Shown here: positions 10,136 through 20,339 of the stretch, in pieces
How positions within the stretch are numbered: position 1 is the stretch's first letter
Layout of the letters: every line of letters begins with the position of its first letter
Source of the DNA: Ovis canadensis
Lineage: Eukaryota > Chordata > Mammalia > Artiodactyla > Bovidae
Direction: 5' to 3'
DNA: 64,000 nucleotides
NCBI RefSeq assembly: GCF_042477335.2
Contig: NC_091262.1
Span: 75,243,501 to 75,307,500, forward strand
The notes under the pieces: model-generated
Databases searched by the model: none
Told to the model about the DNA's origin: nothing
Seen by the model: the letters and a program-made list of their open reading frames with translations, nothing else
Position numbers and translations under genes: made by a program

Positions 10136-10323
10136 GGTATATCAGTTGAACAAATACGGTATTAAAATAAAAGCCTCACTCAATGTCGAGGCACATAGCA
10201 GCTTTCCCATAAATGCTATTTCCCCTCCCTCTTCCCTACCTGTCTGACGCTCATGGGGCTCTGCTTGATTAACTCACTCTCCAGACCGTCATTATCCTTA
10301 TACCAAAGTTATCGCTATTCTTC

Positions 10324-10386
10324 AGGCTTCCCTCATAACTCAGTTGGTAAAGAATCTGCCTGCAATGCAGGAGACCCTGGGAATCA
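10324..10386 (+). mobile_element. Bov-tA head fragment
   Basis: Only the tRNA-like head is present (GGCTTCCCTCATAACTCAG to 'aatgcaggagaccctggg'). The Bov-A unit is absent, which is unusual because SINEs normally lose the 5' end. Confidence 0.85.
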
Positions 10387-10734
10387 CCAGGTGCCCGCAA
10401 AGTCTCCCCTAGTCCATCTCCAAGCCCTTAACTTTTCTTCTCCCGACCTGCACCCCTCTATGACTTGTGAGGATTTCCAGCAGACCTTTCCTTACCACAT
10501 TCTGCTTGGGGACACCTGAGTTAACATTGAGCTCCTCCTCCCGCCCTCTACCCCAACTTCCAAGAGTCTAGGAACACCAAAATGAAATTCTTTCACAAAA
10601 CACTAAGGATGATTATAGCCTTGGCAAGAGCTAGACTTTTGCCTGGCTGGGTTGCTGAAAACCTCACACAGCAATATTCTTGTTGTTAGTTGACTTAACT
10701 CTTATGAGTAAGTCATGACAGAGATCACTGCATA
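10387..10734. other. Unique non-coding spacer
   Basis: Nothing recognised. It contains the CT-rich patch around 10520-10560. Confidence 0.5.
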
Positions 10735-10845
10735 TTTACTTCAAATGAGGAAACTAAGGTGTAGAACAATTAAGTGGTTTCCTGAGCCAACATGGCAAAT
10801 TAACAGCAGAGTTAACCTTCACCCTAGGTCTTTTGGCTTCAAATG
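10735..10845 (-). repeat. MIR SINE relic
   Basis: 'caaatgaggaaactaaggtgtagaacaattaagtggtttcc' and 'catggcaaattaacagcagag' match the reverse MIR core. Confidence 0.7.
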
Positions 10846-11559
10846 AGTTGTTCTTTGGGTACATTGACTTCCCTTGTATCATTAGTTGGATTAAAGCCAC
10901 ATGACCAAGTCCTCAGCCTCAACACCACTGTCAACACCATAGGTGAATGACTCTGTGATCATGATAAACCCAGCTCATCCTTATCATTCTATCAGTACAA
11001 AATCAGATCATGGAGCCAGTTCCCATTTCTTGGCTCCAAATAAGCGTAGTTTCAGCTTCATTCTGGAAGGTGTACACCAGATAATGTGAGGGGATAATCA
11101 GCATTGGCTACAATTTATGTTGTCCTCTAAACAGACTTTAAATCCTCCCCTTTTTAGAGGAGAAGACAATGTCTCACTTTCACTTAACTCCTTTCGATTG
11201 TAATCCTTGCAGGAAGCTTGGTGTTTGCATAAAGATCTAATTTGACCTTAAATATACCAACATATCATGGAATTTAAAATAGCAATAATGATAACAGCGA
11301 TCTCAAAAGAGTAAAGTTTTGCCTATAGCTGCCCAGATTTTATGTTTTATTAATATCCTGATATGGATGGGCCCATTTAATTGTCCAATGTTCCATGTAT
11401 TGCGATTGTGTCAAGTTCTGCATTAAGGAAAATATATTCTAAAGGAGAAGAACGCACGCTTTCTCTCTTACTCATCTTGCAGCCATCTATACAGGCAACA
11501 GACTGTTACTGAATGAAGGGATTGACACTGTCCAATTTACCCTGTCTGCAATCTCAGTT
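10846..11559. other. Unique, AT-rich spacer
   Basis: No named repeat or coding potential is seen. It has low GC and no long open frame on either strand. Confidence 0.5.
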
Positions 11560-11690
11560 TCTCTCCCATGAGGGAACTGAGACTCAAACTTGTAAGAAAC
11601 TTGTCTGAGCCCATAAGCTGGTAAGTAGTAGAGCCAGGACTGTATCACCAAAGCTCCAAATCCTAACCATGATTTTAGATTGACTCTTAA
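11560..11690 (-). repeat. MIR SINE relic
   Basis: 'gagggaactgagactcaaac', 'cttgtctgagcccataagctggtaagtagtagagccagg' is the reverse MIR core. Confidence 0.75.
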
Positions 11691-11718
11691 GAAAGCCATT
11701 CATTTCCCTCTTGCCAGC

Positions 11719-11834
11719 TTCTTTCTTTCTTTTTTCCTTTCCCCTTATTTCTTTTCCTTTCCTCTCTCTTCCTCCCTCTTTTCCTCCCTCTCTCCCCTTC
11801 TTTTTTCTTTCTTCTTTTCTTTCCTTCCTTCTTT
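11719..11834 (+). repeat. Pyrimidine-rich (TTCC/TTTC)n tract
   Basis: About 116 bp are nearly pure C and T with a few interruptions. Such mirror-like homopyrimidine tracts can adopt triplex structures. Confidence 0.92.
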
Positions 11835-11849
11835 ATAGATCTTTATTTA

Positions 11850-11945
11850 GTGATTATTCAGCAATCATTATTGAGTCCATTGTGTTGGATGCTGGAAATA
11901 TAGAAATGATTAAGACAAAAACCATGCCCTTGAAGACCACTCTAT
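11850..11945 (+). repeat. Ancient mammalian repeat relic, family not named
   Basis: 'cattattgagtccattgtgttggatgctgg' and 'aagacaaaaaccatgcccttgaagacc' resemble the widespread 'attgagcacctactatgtgccaggcac' repeat. The family assignment is left open. Confidence 0.45.
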
Positions 11946-12301
11946 TTTCAATTGTTTAATCTTTAATCACGTGCAGATCTCCCTAATCTTGGGAATACTT
12001 TCTGCTGACCTCATTTTCCAGTTTTGTTTTTGGCCCATATCCCTTTTATTTTCTGTGGCTCCGTTCCCAGAACTGGTGACCATTTTACCTGTTGCTTTCT
12101 ATTCATTACCTTCCTCAGTCTCCTGCAGGCTGATGCTGGTTTGCTTCCTTGAGATACTTGTGAGGGAGGCCGTGCTGATGAGTGACAGGAACTTAGGATG
12201 TGAAATCAGAAGCACTGAATCTGAAATTCACTTCCACACGGCTGCATATTGCTGAAAGATAACAATGGCATCTAGAATTTGAAAAACCCTAGATCCCTAA
12301 T
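11946..12301. other. Unique spacer
   Basis: Largely unassigned. A possible MIR trace lies at 12190-12260 (a run resembling 'gaatctgaaattcacttcc'). Confidence 0.4.
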
Positions 12302-12519
12302 GGGCTTCCCAAGTGGCACTAGTGGTAAAGAACCCACCTGCCAACGCAGGAGACGTAAGAGACGCGGGTACAATCCCTGGGTCAGGAAGATCCCCTGGAG
12401 GAGGGCTTGGCAACCTGCTCCAGTATTCTTGCCTGGAGAATCCCTGGACAGAGGAGCCTGGCGAGGTATGGTCCATAAGATCTCAAAGAGTCAGACACGA
12501 CTGAAGCAACTTAGCACAG
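12302..12519 (+). mobile_element. Bov-tA SINE
   Basis: The 'gcactagtggtaaagaaccc' head variant has a complete Bov-A unit ending 'cgactgaagcaacttagcacag'. A 7-bp CCCTAAT on each side (12295-12301 and 12523-12529) may be a short TSD. Confidence 0.95.
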
Positions 12520-12744
12520 ACCCCCTAATATGAGACCTGTTTTAAGGCTGGTCAACTGGAGGTCTGGGCTGAAACACATCCAATGAAACCAATTGACAGG
12601 AGAGCCTCATGGAAAAAATTCCATGCAATTTGAGTGCTTAAACAAAAATTTAAAAGCCAATGAAAAAATTCAGTGCAACAGAAGACAGTCAGTATAACCC
12701 TCACATGTGATAATTCAAACTGAGAAAATAGAAATAATGATAAA

Positions 12745-12985
12745 GCTATCATATTAAAGGCTGAGCATGTGCTAGGCACCGCTCCAAATGAGTTGCATGT
12801 ATCAACCCATTTAATCTCCTTAAAAATCTATGCAGTTTGCATTATAATCATCATCATGATTAAACAGAGGTACAGTCAAGTCAGCACAAGACTGCATAAC
12901 TGTAAGTGGCAAAGCTGGAACTGACATAAGCAATCTGGCCTTCAACCCCTTGTGCTCAGCCACTATGCTATATTACCTATACTGC
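12745..12985 (-). repeat. MIR SINE relic, nearly full length
   Basis: The reverse MIR order is complete: 'gagcatgtgctaggcaccgctcc', 'cccatttaatctcc', 'gattaaacagaggtacag', 'gtggcaaagctggaactg' and 'cagccactatgctatattacc'. Confidence 0.85.
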
Positions 12986-13715
12986 TGTAGATAAATCTGA
13001 AAGGATTTAAACACGTTCAACTAGGCTAATGTCATAGTATCATCCTGAAAGTGAAGAAAGGGCTATCAAACATAAGGAATAACCTACAGAAGACAGTGGA
13101 AATAAAAGATAGTTATTAAAAAATATTGAATGGAGAAGAGATTAGAGACAGCTGGAGAGAGAATTAGTAAGTTGGAAGCTTCAAGTGGGAAGTATTCTGT
13201 CTCACCTCTGAAAGCAATACATAGAACATAGCTTTTCCATCTTAAAGATGGGAAAACTGAGCCAGTTAAGGGCTCATGTGTGGTCATTTTTCTTCTTTGA
13301 GCTTGTTTTATATTTTTCCTTGGGTTTTAAATGAGCATGATGAAAATCATCATTCTTACATTATAGGATTATTTGTATTGGTGTCTTTGGAAGTAAGAAG
13401 GAAAATGAAAAAGAAAGTATCTTGGTCACTTTCACCCCTTTTCATTCTTTAGCTTTAGAATTCCATAACTTCTACGTTTTGTTGTCTTTTAAAATTAAGA
13501 TTTATCACATCTAATAAAATAGCAGATAATAAAACACATATATGCCAATGCAAGATTTAAACAATACAAAAATATATTTTATAAATAAAATCTTTGTTTA
13601 GTTCTTGCAATTCTTGGGCAAACTCACCCTGGCTCAGTGGCAATCACTGACAATGATGTCTCTTTAAGATCTGTCTGTGTTCATTTACAGACTGATATTT
13701 ATATTTTTACTTACA
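12986..13715. other. AT-rich spacer with repeat traces
   Basis: A short reverse MIR-like run lies at about 13228-13290 ('tcttaaagatgggaaaactgag'). The part from about 13560 may be the start of the L1M relic that continues after the BovB insertion. No gene is seen. Confidence 0.45.
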
Positions 13716-13725
13716 TAAATTGTAA

Positions 13726-13964
13726 CAAGTTCCAATACTTTGGCCACCTGATGTGAAGAGCCAACTCACTGGAAAAGATCCTGATGCTGGGAAAGGTGGA
13801 AGGCAAAAGGAGAAGGGGGTGACAGAGGATGAGATGGTTAGATAGCATCACTGACTCAATGGATATGAGTCTGAGCAAACTGGGAGACAGGGAAGTCTGG
13901 CATGCCGCAGTCCATGAGGTCGCAGAGTCAGACATGACTCAGCAACTGAAAAAGTGTAATAATT
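13726..13964 (+). mobile_element. BovB 3'-end fragment with TSD
   Basis: About 225 bp of BovB 3' sequence, from 'ttccaatactttggccacctgatgtg' to 'catgactcagcaactg', is flanked by TAAATTGTAA at 13716-13725 and 13965-13974. The 10-bp duplication shows that this short piece is a genuine, severely 5'-truncated insertion and not a decayed longer copy. Confidence 0.93.
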
Positions 13965-13974
13965 TAAATTGTAA

Positions 13975-14425
13975 TAATACATTCCAAATGTTCTGTTAAT
14001 AGTATATGCAATGAGTCTTTCTATAATAAGACACACACACACAAACAGGACACATATACCTGTCTCATTCCTTATAACTACTGCATAACACTTCAGAGCA
14101 CAAATAGGACTCAGTTCATTTAATTATTTCTACATTAAAAGATATTTAGGTACATCCTAGATTCCCTATTATAGATAATGCTAACATGTAAAATCTTATA
14201 AATGTTCCTCAGAATGTATATTCTAATATTTTTGTAAGATATCATTTAAGACAGGGAATTTTGAGGTCAAAGTAGTTTCTGAATATGACTGAATTTCCTT
14301 TCGCCTAGAAGCTATACTTACAATTGCATTAACAGTCTATTAGAGCTCTGATTTCCCCTCCCCTCATCAATAATGGAGTTCATTTACCTTTGAAATGTTT
14401 GTCTTCGTCACTCTGGGAGAGTGAC
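13975..14425 (-). mobile_element. L1M relic
   Basis: The plus strand follows the reverse L1 3' region: 'gatatttaggtacatcctagattcc', 'ataatgctaacatg', 'atttaagacagggaattttgaggtcaaagtag' and 'acaattgcattaacagtctattagag'. It is old and diverged, and split on its left by the BovB insertion. Confidence 0.6.
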
Positions 14426-14935
14426 TATATTAGATTAAGGAGGCAGAAGAAAGATGGACACTGAGGGGCAATGATAAAAGGGAAAAATCAGACTAGATGA
14501 GGAAAGAACATAAGCGAGGCTGTTTGGGGTTCAAATAACCCACAGCGAGTGGAGAAGGGAGAGACTGGGAAGGACCCTTGGGGGTTGGCCAAATGCGCCG
14601 GCTGTGCCCTGTCCCTTCTGGACCCACAGTCCCTGTGGACCGAACCACGCTGAGTGCTTAGAGAAAGGCGCACCTCGAGGAGCTTCCAGTCTGAGGGTCA
14701 GATGTGGCCCTTAGCCTCAGGAAGCCTCCGTGTGGTGGGGGCACACAGCCCCAGCTCCCAGTTCTGAGCAGAGAGCCCAGGGTCTGAGGAGGGCACAGCA
14801 GGGCCTCAGGGACCCCACTCCAATGGAGAAACCATGGTGCAGGACACGCGGTGGGAACAGCACAAGCTCCATCCTGCCCTTGGAGACGGGGAGATCACTC
14901 GCGTGGCTAGAAAGGGGACGTCCCAGGTGCTGTGG
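14426..14935. other. Unique non-coding spacer
   Basis: No named repeat or gene is seen. GC content rises to the right. Confidence 0.5.
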
Positions 14936-15247
14936 GGCGTCCCTGGTGGCTCAGCTGGTAAAGAATCCCCCTGCAATGCAGGAGACTCTGGTTTGATTTC
15001 TGGGTCAGAAAGATCCACTGGAGAAGGGACAGTTTACCCACTCCAATATTCTTGGGCGTCCCTGGTGGCTCAGATGGTAAAGAATTCGCTTGCAATGTGG
15101 GAGACCTGGGTTTAATCCCTGGGGTTGGGAAGATCCCCTGGAGAAGGGAAAGGCTACCCACTCCAGTATTCTGGCCTGGAGAATTCCATGGCGAGAGGAG
15201 CCTGGGGGGCTAGTCCATGGGGTTACAAAGAGAGACTGAGAGACTGT
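14936..15247 (+). mobile_element. Bov-tA3-type SINE with doubled tRNA-like head
   Basis: Two tRNA-like heads follow each other. The first starts GCGTCCCTGGTGGCTCAG near 14938 and stops at 'caatattcttggg' near 15054. The second starts at once and continues into a Bov-A unit ending near 15240 with a short CA tail. This tandem-head layout is that of the Bov-tA3 subfamily. The same layout, reversed, occurs at 21986 and 48258. Confidence 0.9.
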
Positions 15248-15439
15248 CACACACACAGAGGTGCCGTGGGTCATCATAGCATGGCACTTCATGGGCCTGG
15301 GAGCAAGTGGGGGAAGTTTTGGAGCAGGAATCCCATCCCTTCAAGGTAGGAAAGTGTTTGGGGGGTAGGGAAGGAAGGAGAAGTGGCCCAGGGTGGGGGA
15401 GAGGGCATCTTGGATAAACTGTCCTAGGGTTTGTTGTGA

Positions 15440-15720
15440 CTGAAGTGTAACGGAGGGGTAGGGTGGTAGGAAGTGAGGTTGCACAGGAATGGAATTGCAA
15501 AAGCCGTCGGACAGTGTGGAACCACTGGAGGTCTGCAACCAGTAGCATAATCTAATTGGTTAGTTGTTCCTCCGTGAAGGAGCACTCTGACTGCTTTGGG
15601 GAGAGTTAATTGGGAACTGGTAGGGGAGGCCGTTTGGAAACAAGGCGAGAGATGACAAGTGGCTGAGAGCAGGGCGCAGTGGTGACCGAGAGAAGAAGGG
15701 AGAGGTTTCAGAGGGAAAAT
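15440..15720 (+). repeat. Ancient mammalian repeat relic, family not named
   Basis: 'ggaaccactggaggtctgcaaccagtagcataatctaattgg', 'gagcactctgactgctttgg' and 'aggcgagagatgacaagtggctgag' follow the dispersed repeat whose consensus reads roughly 'ccactggagggttttaagcaggagagtgacatgatc'. Confidence 0.55.
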
Positions 15721-15888
15721 CCCGTGAACATGGGTGGCACCTGGATTTCTGGCTTGTGCACCTGATGAATGCTGGTGCTATTTAAAGAGACAGCATGGGA
15801 ACAGGGAGTGAGTGAAATCTAAATACTTGTGAGAAAACTATTTTTAATCATATATGATGTCAAATATTACAATTATAGATTGCATAGG

Positions 15889-16098
15889 CATGCTAAATCA
15901 CTTCAGTAGTGTCCGATTCCTTGCAATCCTATGAACTGTAGCCAGCCAGGCTCCTCTGTCCATGGGGATTCTCCAGGTAAGAATACTGGAGTGGATTGCT
16001 GTGCCCTCCTCCAGGGGATCTTCCCAACCCAGGGATCAAACTCAGATCTCCCAAACTAAGGGTGGATTCCTTACCTACTGAGCCACCAGGGAAGCCCC
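15889..16098 (-). mobile_element. Bov-tA SINE
   Basis: A full element in reverse, from 'gcatgctaaatcacttcagtag' to 'gagccaccagggaagcccc'. Confidence 0.95.
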
Positions 16099-16225
16099 CA
16101 CCTGGGTATAGTCTATTATAAGTGCAAGAATGCTTATATTAGATTATGGTTTATAATTAAAAATTCTGTGGGGATCTAAATAAAATATGTGTAAAAATCA
16201 TAAAAAACTATATGTGTTCCCATGA

Positions 16226-16447
16226 AAATAATAATTAATACTTATATATCTCTTACACATAGCAGATTTTACATTTATTAGATCATTTAATTCTCGTTAT
16301 ATGCCTATGAGGTAAGTGCCATGTTATATCCCCATTTTCCAGTTAGAAAACAGAGGCATAGAAGGTTAACTAACTTGTTCAAGTTCACCTAGCTGGTAAA
16401 TGTCAGAGCTGGAATTTGAACCTAAGAATTTGGGTCCAGATCCTCTA
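16226..16447 (-). repeat. MIR SINE relic, nearly full length
   Basis: The reverse MIR order is clear: 'gatcatttaattctcgttatatgcctatgaggtaagtgcc', 'ccccattttccagttagaaaacagaggc' and 'cacctagctggtaaatgtcagagctgg'. Confidence 0.85.
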
Positions 16448-16464
16448 TATATTTTAAAACTCAC

Positions 16465-16645
16465 CTGAACCCTCCTGCCAATCCAGAAGACCCAAGAGAA
16501 CCTGGTTTGATCCCTGGGTTGGGAAGATTCCCCTGGAGGAGGAAATGGCAACCCACTCCAGTATTCTTGCCTGGAAAATCTCATAGACAGAGGAGCCCGG
16601 TGGGTTACAGTCCATGGGGTTGCAATGAGTCAGACACGTGTGGAG
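16465..16645 (+). mobile_element. Bov-tA SINE, 5' end decayed
   Basis: The head is recognisable only from 'cctgccaatccagaagaccc' on. The Bov-A unit is complete to 'gcaatgagtcagacacg'. Confidence 0.92.
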
Positions 16646-16687
16646 ATATTATATGTTGCTTGGAGAGTGTAAAATGTAAAGTAACGC

Positions 16688-16911
16688 ATGCATGCTAAGT
16701 CACTACAGTCATGTCCAGCTCTTTGTGACCCCATGGACTGTAGCCCGCCAGTCCCATGGCTCTTTGTCCGTGATTCTCCAGCCAAGAATACTGGGGTGGG
16801 CTGCCATGCCCTTCTCCAGGAGATCTTCTCCACCCAGGGATCGAACTGAGTCTCTGATGTTTCCTGAGTTGGCAGGTGGGTTCTTTACCATCAGCACCAC
16901 CTGGGAAGCCC
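16688..16911 (-). mobile_element. Bov-tA SINE
   Basis: A full element in reverse, from 'catgcatgctaagtcactacag' to 'gcaccacctgggaagccc'. It lies 43 bp from the opposite-strand copy at 16465, giving an inverted SINE pair. Confidence 0.95.
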
Positions 16912-16939
16912 ATAAAGGAATGATGAACACTCAGTGTAG

Positions 16940-17125
16940 AAAAGTGGTTACTTTAGAGTGAGGGGAAAAGAGAATTTGACGAGGATGTGTACACAGGGGA
17001 CTTCAGCTGTATTGTTCACATTTTGTTTGTTAAACTGTTTGGTGGGTACATAGTTGATGGCTTTATTACCTCTAACTTTGCATATATGTTAAATATTTCA
17101 GAGCCAACATTCATGTTTCATGCAA
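16940..17125 (+). repeat. Possible L1 3'-UTR relic
   Basis: 'gtggttactttagagtgaggggaaaagag', 'ttaaactgtttggtgggtacatag' and 'catatatgttaaatatttcag' resemble the 3'-untranslated region of old L1 subfamilies. Support is weak. Confidence 0.35.
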
Positions 17126-17294
17126 AATTTTTATACACCCCAAATCCATTTTCAGAGTGTTTGGCTAAAATTAAGTGAATCGTAGGCTTAGAAAAAGCAT
17201 AAGTTAAAAATCCACTGTTAAATACTTACTGATTTTTGCTTTGTGATTTTCTTGAGTAGTCTTATTTGGAAATCCATGGTCTCCCATTGAAAAG

Positions 17295-17800
17295 GCAAGC
17301 TAATAACCTGTGTCAATTAGGAACTCCAAATCACAGAGGACAGACCATGGTGGTTTAAACAGTTAAGATTTTATTGTTTCATCTGAGAAGAAATTGTGGA
17401 AGGAGGAGGCTGTTAGCATGGGTTCAGCACCTTAAGGAAGTCAGGATCGTGATGTTTACAATTGTTTTGGCATTTTCCTCATGGTGCCAAAATGGCTGCT
17501 GCATGTCCAGCTATGAGGTCCATGTCACCTGGGGCAAGGTTTGAAGGATGTTCCTCCCGGCTGAGTCAGCTCCCTTTAAGGAAGTTTCCAGAAAACTTCA
17601 CTCAACATTTTTTACCTCCATGTCTTGGGCCACATTATTGCAAAGGAAAATTGGAAGTGTGCTTTTTTTTTTTCTCAAGTTGGCAAATTGCCTACCTGCC
17701 AAAAATATGGTGGTTTTGTTAGTGAGGAGGAAAGGAAAAATAGATTTTGAATATTTATTAGCACTCTCTGCCACAAACCTCCACAACCCTTCTTTTCTCT
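17295..17800 (+). repeat. Probable ancient mammalian repeat, family not named
   Basis: The series 'ttattgtttcatctgagaagaaattgtgg', 'ccaaaatggctgctgcatgtccagc', 'gcaaattgcctacctgcc' and 'gcactctctgccaca' recalls a dispersed mammalian repeat ending '..aggcaactagcagtgtctgccaca'. I cannot name the family. Confidence 0.4.
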
Positions 17801-18000
17801 TCTTTTCCAGTGATGCAGAATAAAATGGCAAATTGAAACCCATTTTTGTTTCTTGATAATTGTTCTTATTAAGTGGCCTTTTCACTCTGCACCCAAGGCA
17901 GCCCGCTTTAGAAAGTCCAGAAAAAATTTTAAAAAAAGGAAACCTGGAAAATTCTGAGTCATAGAGTACTTTCTAAATCACAGCAGAAAAAAAAAAAAGG

Positions 18001-18544
18001 ACTTTAAAAAAGAATGGAATTGGGAACATCCTGTGTCTTTCCCAATTTGCTTCAGTTTTGAGTTTGTAAAAGTCATTTTTAATCCTTAAAATACTAGAAG
18101 GCTTTCAATCAAGCCATCTTAAGTAAACTCATTCATGAGAGAGTTTATTTCTATTCTGTATTGTCTTTCCTTTTTGTAAATACCATAGAACTCAAGTGTT
18201 TGCTTTTTCATTTGTTAGTTTATTTATTTATTCTAGGGTTCCATTCAACAGCCAGACAGCTGGGTTATAGAAATGCCAATTATGAATTCCCTACAGATCT
18301 GAGTACTGAATTCTCTACAAAGCTGGTTTGATTTTTTTTTTTTAAGCAAGGCAAGCTAACTAAATTTTCAGCAAACTTTAGATGAAGAACTCAATGCTAC
18401 CCTTTACCATGATATGTTGTGGCAATCAGAAGGGAATTTTTGTGTCCATAGAAATATTTTTTTTTAATCGAAGGTTAAAGTTACAAGATACAAGAAGCAA
18501 TAGAAGTTTTATCTATCTGTTTAGATGATAATACCAGTCGCACA
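18001..18544. other. Unique AT-rich spacer
   Basis: No named repeat is seen. It has poly-T runs at about 18333 and 18459, and no coding potential. Confidence 0.5.
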
Positions 18545-18650
18545 ACTAAGCCTTAGAAAGCACTTTATAGTGCGCGAAGAACTTTCGTATGTATTATCTC
18601 ATGTTTTAGCATCATTACAGATATCATTAGAGAGAGGGTTAATATGCACA
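18545..18650 (-). repeat. MIR-like relic
   Basis: 'agaaagcactttatagtgcgcgaagaactttcgtatgtattatctcatg' resembles the reverse MIR right part ('gcgctttacatgtattaactcatt'). Confidence 0.5.
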
Positions 18651-18762
18651 CAGTTTTAGCCACATGTCAATGTGCTTGAGACTTATTTCTGCCCTTCCTC
18701 ATGACTCTTCCATTGCCCCTGTTAAAAATTTGATAAAATTACTGATCACCACAGCATCATCT

Positions 18763-19035
18763 CGGAGAAGGAGATGGCACCCCACTCCAGTACTCTTGCC
18801 TGGAAAATCTCATGGACGGAGGAGTCTGGTAGGCTGTAGTCCATGGAGTCATGAAGAGTCAGACACTTACTGAGCAGCTTCACTTTCACTTTTCACTTTC
18901 ATGCATTGGAGAAGGAAATGGCAACCCACTCCAGTGTTCTTGCCTGGAGAATCCCAGGGATGGTGGAGCCTGGTGGGCTGCCGTCTATGGGGTCCCACAG
19001 AGTCAGACACGACTGAAGCGACTTAGCAGTAGTAG
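18763..19035 (+). mobile_element. BOV-A2 SINE with TSD
   Basis: Two Bov-A units are joined by the linker 'cactttcacttttcactttcatgcattggag' and end in an AGTAGT-type tail. The flanks CACAGCATCATCT (18750-18762) and CACAGCATTATCT (19036-19048) are a 13-bp TSD with one mismatch. Confidence 0.95.
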
Positions 19036-19127
19036 CACAGCATTATCTAGAGTGTGAGCTTTCCTGATAAGGGAGCCTTTGTGGTTAACAGACCATTTGG
19101 TCCTATAAAAAGTCCCTAAGACTTTCT

Positions 19128-19175
19128 GGTCCATAAGACACATGGTCCATAGAACGTTTGGTCCATGTCAAAAAG
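19128..19175 (+). repeat. Three 16-bp degenerate tandem units
   Basis: Three consecutive units each begin GGTCCAT and are 16 bp long. Related GACCA/TGGTC words and two hairpin-forming palindromes lie within the surrounding 19089-19260. The family is not recognised. Confidence 0.7.
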
Positions 19176-19264
19176 TTCTTGATATTTGCAGGACCATTGG
19201 TCCTGTCCAAAGTGTCCATAAGACATTTTGTGCACGCCCCAAAGCCCTTGATATTTGGTCATAG

Positions 19265-19760
19265 TGTTCAGTTTAGTCGCTCAGTCATGTTCGACTATTT
19301 GCGACCCCATGGACTGCAGCACGCCAGGCTTCCCTGTCCATCACCAAATCCCAGAGCTCGCTCAAACTCATGTCCATCAAGTAAGTGATGCCATCCAACT
19401 ATCTCATACTCTGTTGCCTCCTCCTTCTGCCTTCAATCTTTCCCAGAGTCAGGGTCTTTTCTAATGTTTTGCATCAGGTAGCCAAAGAATTGGAGCTTCA
19501 GCTTCAGCATCAGTCCTTCCAGTGAATATTCAGGACTGATTTTCTTTAGGATGGACTGGTTTGATCTCCTTGCTGTCCAAGGGACTCTCAAGAGTCTTCT
19601 CCAGCACTACAGTTGGAAAGCATCAGTTCTTCAGTGCTCAGCTTTCTTTATAGTCCAACTCTCACATCCATACCTGACTACTGGAAAAATCATAGCTTTG
19701 ACAGTACAGAACTTTGTTGGCAAAGTAATGTCTCTGCTTTTAAATACACTGTCCATGTGT
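19265..19760 (-). mobile_element. BovB 3' fragment
   Basis: The sequence runs from 'gttcagtttagtcgctcagtcatg' (3' end) to 'tctctgcttttaaatacactgtcc', where homology stops. Many substitutions have removed the reading frame. It faces the opposite-strand BovB tail at 19862. Confidence 0.95.
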
Positions 19761-19861
19761 GTTGTGATCATGTCTTATCCTGGACTGTGAACCCCAGGAG
19801 GACACAATGAGGTGTGTTCTCTTATGTGCCCTATGTAGGGCTAAGCCCTGAGCTTTACACA

Positions 19862-20086
19862 TTGACTCATTGGAAAAGACTCTCATGCTGGGAGGGAATG
19901 GTGGCAGGAGGAGAAGGGGACGGTAGAGGATGAGATGGTTGGATGGCATCACCGACTCGATCGATGGACGTGAGTTTGAGTGAACTCCAGGAGTTTGTGA
20001 TGCACAGGGAGGCCTGGCGTGCTGCGATTCATGGGGTTGCAAAGAGTCGGACACGACTGAGCGACTGACCTGAACTGAATCGCACT
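19862..20086 (+). mobile_element. BovB 3'-end fragment
   Basis: About 225 bp run from 'ttgactcattggaaaagactc' to 'gactgagcgactgacctgaactgaatcg'. It ends in the repeated ctgaactga motif of the BovB terminus. Confidence 0.95.
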
Positions 20087-20339
20087 TTGGTTTGGTTGAT
20101 GGTGGAACCAATGGGTGTCTCTGGGCATCGGTCAGTTGTGGAGGAGGTGATGAAATGCGTGAACGACTGGGGAGGAAGAGTTAGAAAATGTCTCAAATGT
20201 TGTGCAGCAAATTCAAAGAAGAAAAGCCACACGTGTATAACGGAGAGGGATGTATGTTTGTGTTGGCAATTGCTCCAGTTTCATTTGACATCAGATATTC
20301 TAAGTAAAGGAAAATTCAGAGATGGAGAAGTTGCTGGGA
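20087..20339. other. Unique spacer
   Basis: Nothing recognised. Confidence 0.4.

Noticed and set aside
17295..17800. Endogenous retrovirus or LTR element
   Set aside because: No paired LTRs, primer-binding site, polypurine tract or gag/pol text. It reads as an unidentified old repeat. No retroviral gene is visible anywhere in the window.
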